From: Hyperoodon ampullatus
Lineage: Eukaryota; Chordata; Mammalia; Artiodactyla; Ziphiidae
Length of the DNA: 64,000 nt
Reading direction: 5' to 3'
Assembly (NCBI GenBank): GCA_949752795.1
Contig: OX457060.1
Coordinates: 107,334,949-107,398,948 of the forward strand
Shown: positions 48,746 to 62,799 of the stretch, piece by piece
How positions within the stretch are numbered: position 1 is the first letter of the stretch
How the letters are laid out: each line of letters opens with the position of its first letter
Made by a program: the position numbers and the translations under genes
The notes under the pieces: generated by a model
What the model was told of the DNA's origin: nothing
The model's input: only the letters and a program-made list of their open reading frames with translations
The model's database searches: none

Positions 48746-50809
48746 CACTCCTCCATTGTCTAAGTGTAAATAAATTATACATGGGCATTCCTTCACTCTG
48801 TACATCTTTATCGAATGCTCACTTGGTGTCATTCTTTGTTCTCATTGAGAATGCATCAGTGAACAAAAAAACATTTCCATTGTCATGGATTGTACTGTGA
48901 GGAAGAAAACACACAGTAAACATAAGACCATCACCTGATAGAGATTATCTGGCAGAAAATTATATAAAATGATGAAAGAGTGTGACAGGTTTAGACTGGA
49001 TGCCTGGAGAGTATCTTTCTAACATATGAGTACTAAGAATGAACCAATATTGCAAATATTGGATACAATTTTCAAGGTAGATGGAGAAAGAACTTAATTC
49101 AAATAATGAAAGAAAAAAATAAGTGTGGCTGGAACAGGTTGGGAGCAGGAGCATGGCTAAGTTAACAGACGGAGCCTAGATTTGGGCCAGTAGGGCTTCA
49201 TGAGATAGACAAAACGTGAAAAGCTTCTTCTATGTAAGATGTCAAGGGTTTTATGCAAGGGAATGATGTTGTGGCACTCTTGTCTATTCTAGCCAGGTCT
49301 CATCAATGCTGTAAGGATTCTGGAGCATAATAAATTTGTCTTTAGAAGATTTTCATTTATATACCACAATGCATAAATAGATTATCAGATCACTTTCTGC
49401 TGTTATGGTTGTCAATAGCTGGGGCTTGGTACAGAGTGTGCATTACATATAGTTAGTGATCAAATGTGCCTATTGCCAGACTACACGACAATGATCTCAT
49501 TGTTGTTGACAGTTGGAAATACTGTCATTTCTTTTTCATACTCCTCCTTCTCTTTCTTCTTCATATGACCATAGAAGAAAAAAAAATAATGAGTAAAATA
49601 GATATACCTCAAAGTCAGGACTTCTAAGTTTCAGGTTCAGTGCAGTTACAGAATAATGTGAATTTAAATTGTAAAGAGCTATGATTGAGCTATATACAGC
49701 ACAGCCAGATGGTCAGATTAAGGCCATGTAGCAAAATAATTTAAATTCATTTGAATTTAATTTATTTAAATAAAAACTTTAAATTATTTATAGTATTTAT
49801 TTAAAATAATAATAAATAATATTATTTATTTAAAATTAAAAATACAGAGGTTGTGACAGGCATCTAATATAACATGGAAAAGATAATGATCCAAAACTTT
49901 AAAAACTTTTACTTACATTTTGTTATAGGCAAGCATTTGCTTTCTATGTAGTAGTGCTGACACTGGGGGATATTTCTGGTGGAGGTATTTTAATTATCTT
50001 TATGGGTTTTTTTTAAGTTAATAAAGAGAGCAGAAGCAAAGATATTCCTAGGAGACTTAAGTATCATAAATATGTCTATAATTGTTAATACTAGTTGATC
50101 CTCTGTTATATTAAAAGCCAAAAAGCAAAGACATCACAAACTAAAGGGTAATTAGGGTCATTAGTCCATCCCTCTGATTGAAACAGCTCTTCATATAAAT
50201 AATTTTCATCATGTATATTTTTCTCCTTTTCTTAATATTCACCGAAAATTCATTAAAGAATGACTGAATATACACTCTAAAGCAAGGACCAAAAAAAAAA
50301 AAAAAAGCTTTCTGCCTTTGAAAAGCTGACAGTGAAGGAGTTAGAAGCTTCAACACATTATTTCAGTATAATATGCTTAGAAATCTATTTCTATACTAAA
50401 CCAACAAACAGAAAACAAAAAAAACTTTGCCTTCTATATTTTCTATAACCCATAGAAAACAGACCTCTGGTTCCCTTCTAATACCTTTACTCTTCAAGGT
50501 CACTTAGTACATTTCCTTTTGCAAAAGTTATTCATGATTTTCTACATGCTAGAAAAAAAAGTTTTAAGTCTGTATTTTATGGGACCTCTTTCCCGTATTT
50601 AACCCAATGTTTACTCCTTTCTTCTTTAAATTTTCAGTTTCCTTGGTATCTCCTTCAGTTCATATTATTGAGTTTTTTTTTTTTTTAACATTTCTACCTA
50701 ATCCTTCCATGTTTTCTTCTTGGTTAGTTTTTGATCTCTTTCTCTCCCTACCTATCCTTGGACTTTGAAATTTACCCTCTGCTCATTTTATTCTATTTTC
50801 TATTCCTAG
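48746..50809. other. Unassigned DNA, possibly including an ancient LINE relic
   Basis: The stretch 48780-49290 has phrases ('gaatgcatcagtgaacaaaa', 'gtcaagggttttatgcaagg') reminiscent of an ancient L2-like relic, but I cannot confirm it. Positions 49735-49850 are AT-rich with local inverted repeats. An A-run lies at 50291-50305 and a T-run at 50673-50686. No gene was recognised. Confidence 0.4.
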
Positions 50810-50895
50810 GTGATCTGGTTCATGAAGAGCTACCTGTGGAGGTCTCCAACATCCACATCTCCAGCCTCTCTTCAAATAAAATAGCCAATATATGA
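50810..50895 (+). other. Exon-like segment (speculative)
   Basis: A pyrimidine-rich stretch and 'tattcctag' precede position 50810, and 'gtgagtaa' follows 50895, matching splice acceptor and donor consensus. One frame from 50812 stays open for 27 codons and ends in TGA exactly at 50893-50895. Such coincidences are common in introns, and no flanking exon was identified. It could equally be a decoy or part of a noncoding transcript. Confidence 0.2.
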
Positions 50896-52289
<1,394 letters not shown>

Positions 52290-53060
52290 GTAGAATCTGG
52301 AAACCACAGGAAGAGCAAACAGTCAAGAATGAACTTCTAAGGGACACCTACATTTGAGTGTCAAAAATAAAGAAGAACCAGTGGGAGAAAGTCTGAAAGT
52401 GAACGGTCAGGTCAGTGTAATAGAAGGAAAACCAGAAATTAGCATAGAGGGGAGTTTTGAAAAGAAGGCATTTGATTTGGCAAAGACATTTAGAATAGAA
52501 ATTGAGACCTTTGCGATTAGTTATTTATACGCTAAATAAAAAGAGAAAACTAAGTGAGGTGGAAAGAAATCAGAGAGCAATCTTTCTAGGAGCAAAGGGA
52601 GTTGAGAAAGTAAAATTTTGTTGTAGTAGAGAAGAATGTGACTGTAACAGCTTGAACTAAAAGTAGAGTCAAAGAAGTTTTTACTTGTTTGAATTTAGCA
52701 CATTTACAGTTTTTGAAGGAAAGAAAAAACATCTGGAGAATTAAAGCAACAGAAGAAAGGGTGACAATGGGCAGAACAAGATCCTGGATTACATGAGAAG
52801 TTGAGGGATAAATAAACAAAAGGAGGGATTCACACTTTTAGAAAGGATGGATATTCATGCATTTATGAAAGAAGGAAATGATGGATAATTTGAAGACCAG
52901 AGAAGTTCACAATGGATAGCCTTTATTTTCCTTGTGACACAGAGCACAAGGAATTTGTTAGAATGAAGTAGGTACAAATGAGTAGAATAACTGAAAAGAA
53001 TAGTTAAATTATGAAAGAGCAGATGAGAAAAGCCCAAAAGCATATTAGCCAGGATCAGGT
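52290..53060 (+). mobile_element. Ancient interspersed repeat, family unresolved
   Basis: The purine-rich sequence follows the phrase order of an old mammalian repeat: 'gggacacctacatttgag', 'gaagaaccagtgggagaaag', 'ggaaaaccagaaattagc', and later 'catgagaagttgagggat'. The same type of sequence appears at 62800-64000. I do not name the family. No coding capacity is evident. Confidence 0.45.
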
Positions 53061-54737
53061 AGAAACAAAGTTGCTGTACTGTGTTGAGGGTCTAGTTATT
53101 GTTATAAACCTTGTCATTTTAATTGGTGTCTACTTAAACCGTTAGCATCATTCTCTTGATTATATATTTTCTCATTGGTAAAGTAGTAATAACAATTCTG
53201 ATTTTTTAAGATATTTCAAGTGCCTTGGAGTGACATATCAATGCAGAAGTTATAATTCTATTCAGATCAAAATCATAGTCTGTAATTAAATGTTTTAAGA
53301 TCAATTTTGGATCATTTTCACCAACAGTTCATATTTGGAATCCACAGATAAAATAGGATGAATCCAAAATGTAGTCATATTCTGGCTCAGCTGTGAAAAC
53401 TTTGGATCAATTTCATTTGACATTTGAGATAGATCCACCTTGAAAAAATAGCTGTACAAAGATTTGGATTTATATGAGAAAACAACACTTTATCATGTCT
53501 TGATTTTATGATCAATAGCTTCTTAATCTCTACCTGTTACACAATCCAAGATTGTCACTATTTTTAGACATTGAGTTTCAAAAAAAGTTAGTATAATATA
53601 TCTTTCCATTTATGATACTGACCTTTCTGGGATTATTATTTAAAAGCCCATAAATACTCATTTTTAGGTCTTTTAGCAAATTATGATTATATACTGCAAG
53701 GTTCAAAATTATTATACATATTACAATTATTCATCATAGTTATAAAAATGAACTCAACTTCATATACAGTGATGCTACTGAAGATCTGCTAGAAGATTAT
53801 TGGTGGTATATGTACTATAAATTACTTTTCCAGGTCTATATATACATGGTCTGAGCTGATTCAGTCTCTTGCTGCTTCAAATGAGTCTGTAGCACAAACT
53901 TGCAAAGGATCTAGATTATGAGTAGCATCCATTTTCATGAGGAGGATTTTCTTTTTAATTCAAAGCTAACTGGCCCTTATATGATTTATGACCTTGGCAT
54001 CACTAGAACAGTCTTTAACCATATGAGCATATTGCTTTAGGCTACAATTTTTAACGTCTTTCTTGCAGGAAATACCTCAATCCTTATTTTAAATGTTCTA
54101 AATTTCATAAGGTTATTTTATAGGCTTTTCTGATTTACTCCTTTTTATGGTCCTCCAAACAGAATAGCTGAGATTATTTAACCTCTACATATATCCTAAT
54201 TCCTACAGCAGCCAGCTTCTGGGACATATCAAAGGAGCAATTCAAAATATTCTGAGTCACCCACTAAATCAGCCCTTTCCCCAAATCATACTTGAGTTTT
54301 CTGTCAGGCACCAATCTTATGGAGATGCCTAATCACCCCAAACTCCAGTCCTCTCAGAGGCTGAATTACTGGTCTGACTATATTCCCAATTTCACCATTA
54401 CTAGTATAACAAAAGAAAGTAAAATAGGACATTTACTAACTAAAAACAAGGTTTTGCCAAGGTTTTAAGCCAGAGTTATGAAGCTATGGACTGGTGGGTT
54501 ATTGATAGAAATAAAGGTGAGGATAAGTAAAATAAGAATGATAGAAGGAACAGAAGATCATAGAGTATGAAAGAGAATACCAGTCCAATAAGAAGTTTGC
54601 TCTATTATAATAATGGAGTATGTCAAGGAATAAATAACGAGAGTACACTGAAAGAATGAATAATGGTCCGGCACCCAAAATTACCACATTATATTGGTTT
54701 GCTCTTGATCATCCTTGTATTGTCTAAAGATGAAGTT
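53061..54737. other. Unassigned AT-rich noncoding DNA
   Basis: No gene, RNA or nameable repeat was found. The minus frame 54499-54687 is short and featureless. Confidence 0.45.
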
Positions 54738-54859
54738 TTTGATCAGCTTCATCCAATTCCCCTCCCCCAACTCCCCACCTTTGGTAAACACAAATCTGAT
54801 ATCTTTTTCTACGTATTTATTTGTCCTGGTAGCTGTTTTTGTTTGTTTCTTTAGATTCC

Positions 54860-57800
54860 ACTTATAAATGAGATCATACAGTATTTGTCTCTCTCTGACT
54901 TATTTTCTTTAGCATAATGCCCTCAAGGTCCATCCAGGTTGTTATAAACGGCAGGATTTCCTTTTTTTATGGCTGAATAATAAATTTATTATTAATAAAT
55001 AATAAATGTATTATTAATAATTTATATACACACACATACACAATTTTGTGTATGTGTGTGTATATATAAATTTTACCTATATACTCCATCTTCCACTTCT
55101 TTATTCATTCCTCCATCAGTGGACACTTCACTTCTTTCTATGTCTTGGCTATTGTAAATAATGTTGCTATGAACATAGGTGTGCAGGTATCTTTTCAAGT
55201 TAGTGTTTTCATTTCCTTTCGATAAATACCCAGAAGTGGAATTGCTGGATCATATGGAAATTCTATTTTTAATTATTTGAGGAACCTCCACACTATTTTC
55301 CTCAGTAGCTATACAAATATACATTCCCACCCACAACGCACAAGGGTTCCCTTGTTTCCACATCCTCCCCAGTATTTGTTATCTCTTGTCTTTTTGATGC
55401 TACCCATTCTGACAGGTGTGAGGTGATATTGTGGTTTCAAAGATTAGTGATGTTGATCACATTTTAGTGTACCTGTTGACCATTTATCTTCTTTGGAAGA
55501 AAAGTGTATTCATGTCCTTTGCCCATTTTTCAGTTGGATTAGTTATTTTCTTGCTATTGAGTTGTGTGAGTTTTTATATATTTTGGATAGTAACCTCTTC
55601 TCTGATATATGGTTTGCAAATATATTTTTACATTCTGAAGATTGTCTTTTTATTTTGTTGATCATTTCTCTTGCTATGAAGAAGCTTTTTAGTTTCATGT
55701 AGTCCCACTTGTTTTTTGTTTTTGTTTCTGTTTTTTATTTTTATTTAATTGCTTGTGCTGTAGGCGTCACATCCAAAGAACCATTGCCAACACTTATGTT
55801 AAAAAGCTATTTTCCTCTTTTTTTCTAGGAATTTTATGGTGTCTGGTCTTACATTTAAGTCTTTAATTCATTTTGAGTTTATTTTTGTGAGTGGTGTAAA
55901 ATAAGTGTCTAATTTCATTCTACTACATGTGCATATCCAATTTCCTCAGCACAGTTTATTGAAAAAACTCTTTTTGTCTGTTAAGTAGTCTTGGCTCCCT
56001 TGTCAAATATTAGTTGACCATATATGCAGGATTTATTTCTGGGCTCTCAATTCTGTTCCCTTAGTCTATGTGTCTGTTTTTATGCCAGTATGATACTGTT
56101 TTTTATTATTATAGCTTTATAATATAGCTCAAAATCAGGAAGTATGATGTCTCTAACTTTGTTCTTCTTTCTCAGGATTGATTTGGCTATTGGGGTCTTT
56201 TCTGGTTCCATACACATTTTAGGAATTTTTTTCTACTTCTGTAAAAAATGCCATTGGAATCTTGATCAAGATTGCAATGACTCTATAAACAGCTTCGCAT
56301 AGTATGGGCATTTTAACAATACTCATTCTACAAATTCATAAACACAGGATACCTCTCCATTTACTTGTATCTTTAATTTGTTTCATCAGTGTCTTGTAGT
56401 TTTCAGAGTAGAAACCTTTCACTTCCTTGGTTAAATTTATTCCTAAGTATTTTATTGTTTTTGATGTTATTGTAAATAGAGTTGCTTTCATTCTTTTTCA
56501 GATAAATTGTTGTTAGTTTATAGAAACTGTTGTGTTTTTTGTATGTTAATTTCATATCCTGCAACTTTCATAAATTTGTTGATTACATCTAATAGTTTTT
56601 TGGTGGAGTCTTTAAGATTTTCTATACAGAATCAATCATCTTCAAATACAGCCAGTTCTACTTCTTTTCCAGTTCTGATGCCTTTCATTTCTTTTCCTTA
56701 CCTGATTTTTCTGGTTGAACTACTGGCACTATGTTGAATAGGAGTGGTGAGAGTGGGCATCCTTGTCTTGTACCTGAACTTAATAAGGTTTTAAACTTTT
56801 ACCACTGAATATAATGTTAGCTGTGAGCCTTTATTATGTTGTGGTACATTTCTTCTATACCTAATTTGTTAAGAGTTTTTACAATGAACAAATGTTGAAT
56901 TTTGTCAAATGCTTTTTCTGTGTCAATTGAGATGATCATATGATTTTTAAATTTCATTTTATTAGTGTGATGTATGACATTGTATGATTTGCATATGTTG
57001 CACCATCCTTGTATCATAGGAATCAATGCTACTTTATCATGGTGAATGATCCTTTTAAAATGTTGCTTAATTCTGTTTGCTAGTATTTTATTGAGAATTT
57101 CTGCATCTATACTCATCAAGGATATTGTTTTGCACTTTTTTTTTTTTTTTTTTAGTATCCCTCTCTGGCTTTGTTATCAGGGTAATAGTGGTCTTGTAAA
57201 GTGAGCTTGGGAGTATTACCTCCTCTTCAATTTTTTAGAAGGATTTGAGAAGGACTGGCTTAATTCTTCTTTAAGTGTTTGGTAAAAATTACCAAAGTAC
57301 TCTTGGTCCTGGACTTTCCTTTCTTGGATGATTTTTGATTACTGATTCAATATCCTTAAGAGTAATTAGTCTATTCACATTTTCTACATCTTTCTAATCA
57401 GCCTTGGTGGGTTGTAAGTTTCTAAGAATTTTTCCACTTCATCTAGGTTGTTGAATTTGTTCACATATGGTTGTTCATAGTAGCCTCTTATAATCTTTTG
57501 TATTTCTGTGGTGTCAGTTGTAATGTCTCATTTTTCATACATAATTTTGTTGATTTGGGTCTTCCTTTTGCACCTGGGTTAATCTAGCTAAAGGCTGGTA
57601 AATCCTATTTACCTTATCCAAGAACCAATTGTTAGTTTGGTTAGCCTTTTCTTTTGTCTTCCTGCTCTCTATTTCATTTATTTCTGCTCTAATCTTTATA
57701 ACTTTCTTCTGTCTGCAACTTTGGGCTTAATGTTCTTTTTCTCTAGTCTCTTGAGGCCAGAAACTAGGGTTAGGTTATGTATTTGAGATGTTTCTTGTTT

Positions 57801-58714
57801 CTTAATGTTGGCTTTTATCATTATGAACTTCTCTCTTAGAACAGCATTTGCTACATCCCATTAGTTTTGGTATGTTGTGTTTCCATGTTTGTTTTTCCAA
57901 GATAAGTTTTTAGTTACCCTTTAATTTCTCCTTTGACCTATTGGTTGTTAACAAGGGTGTTTTTAATTTCCATGTATTCATGATTTTTCCAGTTTTCCTT
58001 CTGTTATTGGTATCTAGTTTTATACCATTGTGGTCAGAGAAGATACTTGGTATGATTTCAGTCTTCTTGAATTTGACAAGACTTGTGTTGTGGCCTAACA
58101 TATGGTCCATCTAGAAAATGTTTCAAGTGTGCATCAGAAGAATGTGTATTCTGCTGTTGTCAGATATAATGTTTTATGTTTTTTTTGTTAGGTCCATTTT
58201 GGTCTATAGTGTGGTTAAAGTCTGCTGTTTCCTTATTGATACCCTGTCTGGATAATCTATCCATTGTTGAGAGTGGGGTATTAAAGTCCCCAACTATTAC
58301 TGTACTGCTGTTTATTTCTTATTTTAGCTCTGTTAGGTTTTGCTTTTTTAGGTGCTCTAATATTGGGTGCATAACTATTTATAATTGTTATATCTTCTTG
58401 ATGGTTCAGGTTCTCTATCATTATATAATGACCTTCTTTTTCTCATTTTACCATTTTTAGTTTGAAGTCTATTTTGTCTGATATAAGTACAGCTAGCCCT
58501 CCCTGCTTTTTTTGGTTACTATTTGCTTGAAATATCTTTTCATTCCTTTATTCTCAGTCTATATGTGTCTTCAAGGCTAAAGTGAATCTTTTGTACATAG
58601 TATATTGTTAGATTTTTTAAAAATCCATTTAGCCATTCTGTGTTTTCTGATTGGATAATTTAACATATTTACATTTATAGTAGTTATTGATGGGTAAGTG
58701 CTTAATATTGTCAT
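54860..58714 (-). pseudogene. Old L1 ORF2 remnant
   Basis: This is a decayed endonuclease/reverse-transcriptase gene of L1. The start would be the ATG read from 58714, by analogy with the younger copy. An endonuclease segment survives at 57910-58110 (MDHMLGHNTSLVKFKKTEII, then IFSDHNGIKLDTN). An RT segment of 100 residues survives at 56817-57119 ([20 protein letters not shown] and [15 protein letters not shown]). The region with the FADD-type active site, expected near 56640, is not readable as one frame. Numerous stops and frameshifts and the expanded simple sequence near 54980-55070 rule out function. Confidence 0.85.
55023..55066. repeat. Perfect palindrome, 21-bp arms, 2-nt centre
   Basis: The left arm 55023-55043 (TATATACACACACATACACAA) and the right arm 55046-55066 are exact reverse complements. 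It sits in the old L1 where related copies have a short 'ttccattgtatatat' stretch. It could form a hairpin or cruciform. Confidence 0.95.
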
Positions 58715-59209
58715 TTTGTTCATTGTTTCTGGCTATTTTGGAGATTCATTGTTCCTCATATCTTACTCTTTTTTTGTATTTGAATGATTTTTTGGTATCA
58801 GCATGCTTTGACTTCTTTACCATGTTTGTGTATTTACTACAAGTGTTTCCTTTGTGGTTACCATGAGGCATACATATAATATCTTAAAATTATAATACCC
58901 TATTTCTACTGACAGTAACTTAAGTTGAATAGCATTTCTAATCTCTACACTTTTATTTCTCCCCCCATCACATTTTTGGTTATTGTTGTTAAAAATTTAC
59001 ATATTTTATATTGTGTATCCAATAACAGATTACTGTAGTTATCATTATTTTTTATTACTTTTGTTTTTTAAATTAAAACTAAAGTTGTAAATTAATTACA
59101 CACAACCATTACCATATTAAAAAATCTAATTTTGACTCTACATTTGCCATTACCAGTGAGTTTTATGCTACATTCTTATGTTTTTATGATATTAATTAGC
59201 ATCTTTATG

Positions 59210-60000
59210 CTTCCATTTTGAAAATTCCCTTTAGCATTTTTTGTAGGGTTAGTATAGTAGTGATAAACACACTCACCTTTTGTTTGTTTGAAAAAGTCTT
59301 TATCTCTCCTTCATTTTGGAAGGACTGCTTTGTCAGTTATAGAATTTTTAATTGACAAATTTTTCCTTCAATATACCATTCCACTTTCTCCTGGTCTGAA
59401 AGTTTCTGATGAGAAATCCACCTATAGTTTGATTGGGGTTCCCTCTTCTCTTGCTGCTTTCAAAGTTCTTTCTTTGTCTTTGACTTTTAACAATTGCTTA
59501 TAATGTGTCTTGGTGTAGCCCTAACCAGGTTCAACATATTTGGAATCCTTTGGGTTCCATGAATCTGTATGTCCACTCCTCTTTGGGAAGTTTTTAGCTA
59601 GTATTGCTTTAAATATACTAGCTGTCCTTTTCTCATGCTCTTCTCCATCTGGAACTTCCATAACGCAGATATTATTTCTTTTGATTTTGTCCCTTAAGTC
59701 TCATTGACCTTCTTTATTCTTTTCATTTCTTTTTCTCTACTTGCTGGATAATTTCAAACTGTGTTGTCTTCTAAGTCACTAATCCTTCTGCATGGTGAAG
59801 TCTGCTTTTTAAGTTTTCTATTGAATTTCTCAGTTCAGCCATTATATATTTTAGCTCTAGTATTTCTTTCTTTGGTGGAGGATGGTTAATATTTTATTGT
59901 TGAACTTATTTTGTTCATGAATTATTTTGCTCATTTCACTGAGTTATCTGTCTGTGTTCTTGTAGTTCACTAAATTTCTTTAATAGAATTATTCAGAATT
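59210..60000 (-). pseudogene. Old L1 ORF1 remnant
   Basis: The antisense pattern follows ORF1 of the other two long L1s. It begins at the C-terminal end with 'cctttagcattttttgtagg' (about 59229-59248) and 'tttatctctccttcattttgg' (about 59299). It continues through 'ttgctgctttcaaagttctt' (59452) and 'ggaacttccataacgcagat' (59651) towards the coiled-coil region. ORF1p would be the RNA-binding chaperone of L1 particles. No frame longer than a few dozen codons survives on the minus strand; the plus-strand frame 59288-59503 is antisense. Boundaries are approximate and rest on order relative to ORF2 and the 5' UTR. Confidence 0.6.
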
Positions 60001-60399
60001 CTTTGTCTGATGGTTAATAGAGCTCTATTTTTTTTAGGTTCAGTTATTGAAGCTTTATTAGTTTCCTTTTGTGGTGCCATGTTTATCTGACTTCCCATGA
60101 TCCTTAATTTCATACATTGGTATCTGTGCACTTGAGTAAGTGGTTAAGTAGTCTCCTCTTCCAGACTTTACAGTTTTGCTTTAACAGAGACAGTTCTTCA
60201 ACAGTCAACTCAGTTTGGGTTTCTAGATGTGTCCACTGGTAATGTTCTTAGGCAGATAACCTTGATATTAGGGTCTATTTTGGGGTGAGGCCACCACCCA
60301 AGCTCTGAGGTCAGAGGTGGAGTGTGTGACACTGGCTGAGAACAGTTGGGTGGGACTGCTGGCGTGGTTCCCCTCCTAAGCAAGGCTATAGGGTAGGAT

Positions 60400-61250
60400 T
60401 CACAGTTGCTTGAGTTCTCTGGTCAGGCTTACTAGATGGTCAGACTAAATACTGTACTCATTAGTAGGTGCGGCTACATATTAGCTTTCCTCTCTTGTCA
60501 GAGCAGAACAGTCCCTAGGGCCTACATGGCCCACTGTTTAGGGACACAAATCATGCAAGACCATGCAAAAAATTCCCTGGCCAAATGGGGCCTCTGGTTT
60601 TGCTCTGTACACAGGGAAAGCCATGTATTGTGCTCTCTGTTTACAGTGCCACTATAAGCAGAACTGCTGGATGAGCTATACAGCTTCCCATGTGCTCTGG
60701 TTAGGTTCCTTGGTTGAGTGGACTGAGTGCAGTATTCAGCAATGAACAAGGCTATAAATTAGTGTCCCTGCCCAGGTGGAGATGGAAAACCATCTCCAAG
60801 TTTGACAAGGCTCTTTGTCTGTGGTCTTGACTCAAGCTAATCAATGCTTCAAGTTCACTGGCTGAACAGTGTCACTAGCTTTTCTCTGTGGACAATCAGC
60901 TGTGCCTGTGGTACTATCTGCTCAAATGTTACTGGGCTACACATCTTCCAGGTGTTGTTGCCAGCCTTTCTGCTTGGGTGGGGCCAGGAACTACAGTCAG
61001 CCATGGACCTATCTATGATTCAGCTCCCTTGTGTTGGCAGGAGCAGACCAGGCTCCAAGGTTAACAAGACTCTTCACTTAAGGACACAAATCAAGTAGAC
61101 CTGCACCCTGATGAGTTCCCTGGTCAGACCATGTCATTGTATTGACTCTACAGATGAGCAAATCAGCTGTCTGGGAACACTACTTGGGTGCTGCAGAGAG
61201 GAACTTTGTTTGCCTAGATCAAAATGCTACTGGTTGCAAGACCCTCCCCA
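60400..61250 (-). repeat. Degenerate tandem monomers in old L1 5' UTR
   Basis: Related blocks recur: 'gttctctggtcaggc' (60415), 'attccctggccaaat' (60571), 'gttccttggttgagt' (60706), 'gttcactggctgaac' (60852) and 'gttccctggtcagac' (61114). In addition, 'aggacacaaatca' occurs at 60541 and again at 61080. Spacing suggests units of about 135-160 bases, or double units of about 270. They are much decayed. They lie where promoter monomers would be expected. Confidence 0.55.
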
Positions 61251-61874
61251 CTTTTTTGTCACAATCCAATTCCCAGTGGTGAAGCACTGCAGATTCCCCT
61301 GCAATCTTCATGAGGTGAGGCTGCAGTGGAGGCTCCTAAGAAGTGACCCACCATACTAGGGGAGCTGGATGTCCACTTTGGGCCCTTTTTTCCCACTGGA
61401 AAAACCATTGTCTCAGAGGAGACCTCTTGGTGTGGTGCTTCACCATCCTGGGAAAAGGGCAATGCAATCAGTGTATAGCTGCTCCTTTTACCCTTCTCAT
61501 GCAGTCTGTTTTGGTCTCTATTGTGAAGCTGGGTGGGGGGGAGGGGTTCAGCTTCATTCCATGTTCTAGGATTTATTCAATAGTGTCTTGTCCATGAATT
61601 GTAGTTAGTTGTGATTCTTGTGAGAGAGCATGTCAGGAATGCCCTATTTTACCGTCTTGGTGACATCACTCTCACACATTTAGAATAGGGGATTTTGGAC
61701 AGAATTTTGGCTTTGATACATAATCCACAAATATAGTATGTGTTATATTTTCTCCATTTTAATTAATTACTCCTCTCCCAATAAATATATTGGAAGAACT
61801 TGTAAATAAGCACTTAGGAACTTGCTTGTTCTGTCCTGCTGTGTGTTCCATGGGCTAAGGGAAACTAATTTTCA

Positions 61875-62240
61875 CTCAACAACTTTTATTTAGTGTCTAG
61901 TATGAGCTCTTGTACTAGGTATAAGTGTGTAGTATTGAATAACACAAAATGACTGTCATGGGAATTATAGTCTGAACATTTATTAAGCATCCCATCTCAT
62001 GTTAAGGATTAGAAGGGAAACAAAACAAAAAATAATGTTTATAAATTGTAATAAGTTCCATGAAGACAGTAAAAATTCTTGGGAAAGAGAGTAAACTGAG
62101 TGGCAGGAATCAAAAACCTTTTGAAGAAAACTTGTAGAAATCTTCAAGGTGAAATCTTAGGGTTGGTGTGGGGAATGTATTCCTGTCAAAGGAAACAAAA
62201 CATTGATGTAGTTACCTGAGGTGGGAAAGGACTTGCTGCA
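61875..62240 (+). mobile_element. Probable L2-class ancient relic
   Basis: 'caacaacttttatttagtgt', 'tagtatgagctcttgtacta' and the following 'ggaattatagtctgaac' fit an ancient repeat class with 'site of fixed-length' order seen across mammals. The assignment is by eye. Confidence 0.4.
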
Positions 62241-62799
62241 TTAAAGGAAGTTTAAAAAATTCAGGATGGTTTTAGGACACAGTTTCATGTCCAGATAGTT
62301 ACATTAAAAAGCAGTCAGTCACTAGAATTGTATGGGTCATGCCAGTGGGTTTGGGAAGCAACCAAAGAATAGAAATTATTTTTTAATGACATAATGTAAA
62401 CCACTTTCATAAGATTACTAAAAATGTTGTGTAAATCATGGAGTAGAATCCGTAAATCTCAGAAATAACCGGAAGCCAACATTTAGCATGATACTCTAAC
62501 TGTGAAACTAAAAAAAAAAAAAAAGGCATGATTAAACAAATTATATTTAGGGATATACAATACATGAATAAAAATATTTTGAAAATCAAAGCAAATTAAT
62601 ATTTAGAATAATGGTAACCTCTGAAAGGGGGCAGTATGTAGGATAAATACAACCATTTGGTAACATTCTAGTGCTTAATTTTGGTGCCAGTTCAAAGTAT
62701 TTATTATATTATTTTGACTTCTAAATTTCTAAATTACTATTAGCTTTTTAAATATGTCAAAGTTTATTTTTAAAATAGAGGTTAAGAAACTATTTAGGA
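62241..62799. other. Unassigned AT-rich noncoding DNA
   Basis: No gene or nameable repeat was found. An A-run occurs at 62511-62524. Confidence 0.4.

Larger units (their letters stand above)
54738..61676 (-). mobile_element. Old near full-length L1, minus strand
   Basis: The reverse-complement order is partial 3' UTR (54738-54860), ORF2 (to about 58714), spacer with 'tttgtggttaccatgagg' (about 58850), ORF1 (about 59210-60000) and 5' UTR (60000-61676). The right edge 'accgtcttggtgacatcact' is the complement of an L1 5' start. At about 6.9 kb it is nearly complete except for part of the 3' end. All frames are decayed. A 21-bp-arm palindrome lies inside it at 55023-55066. Confidence 0.88.
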
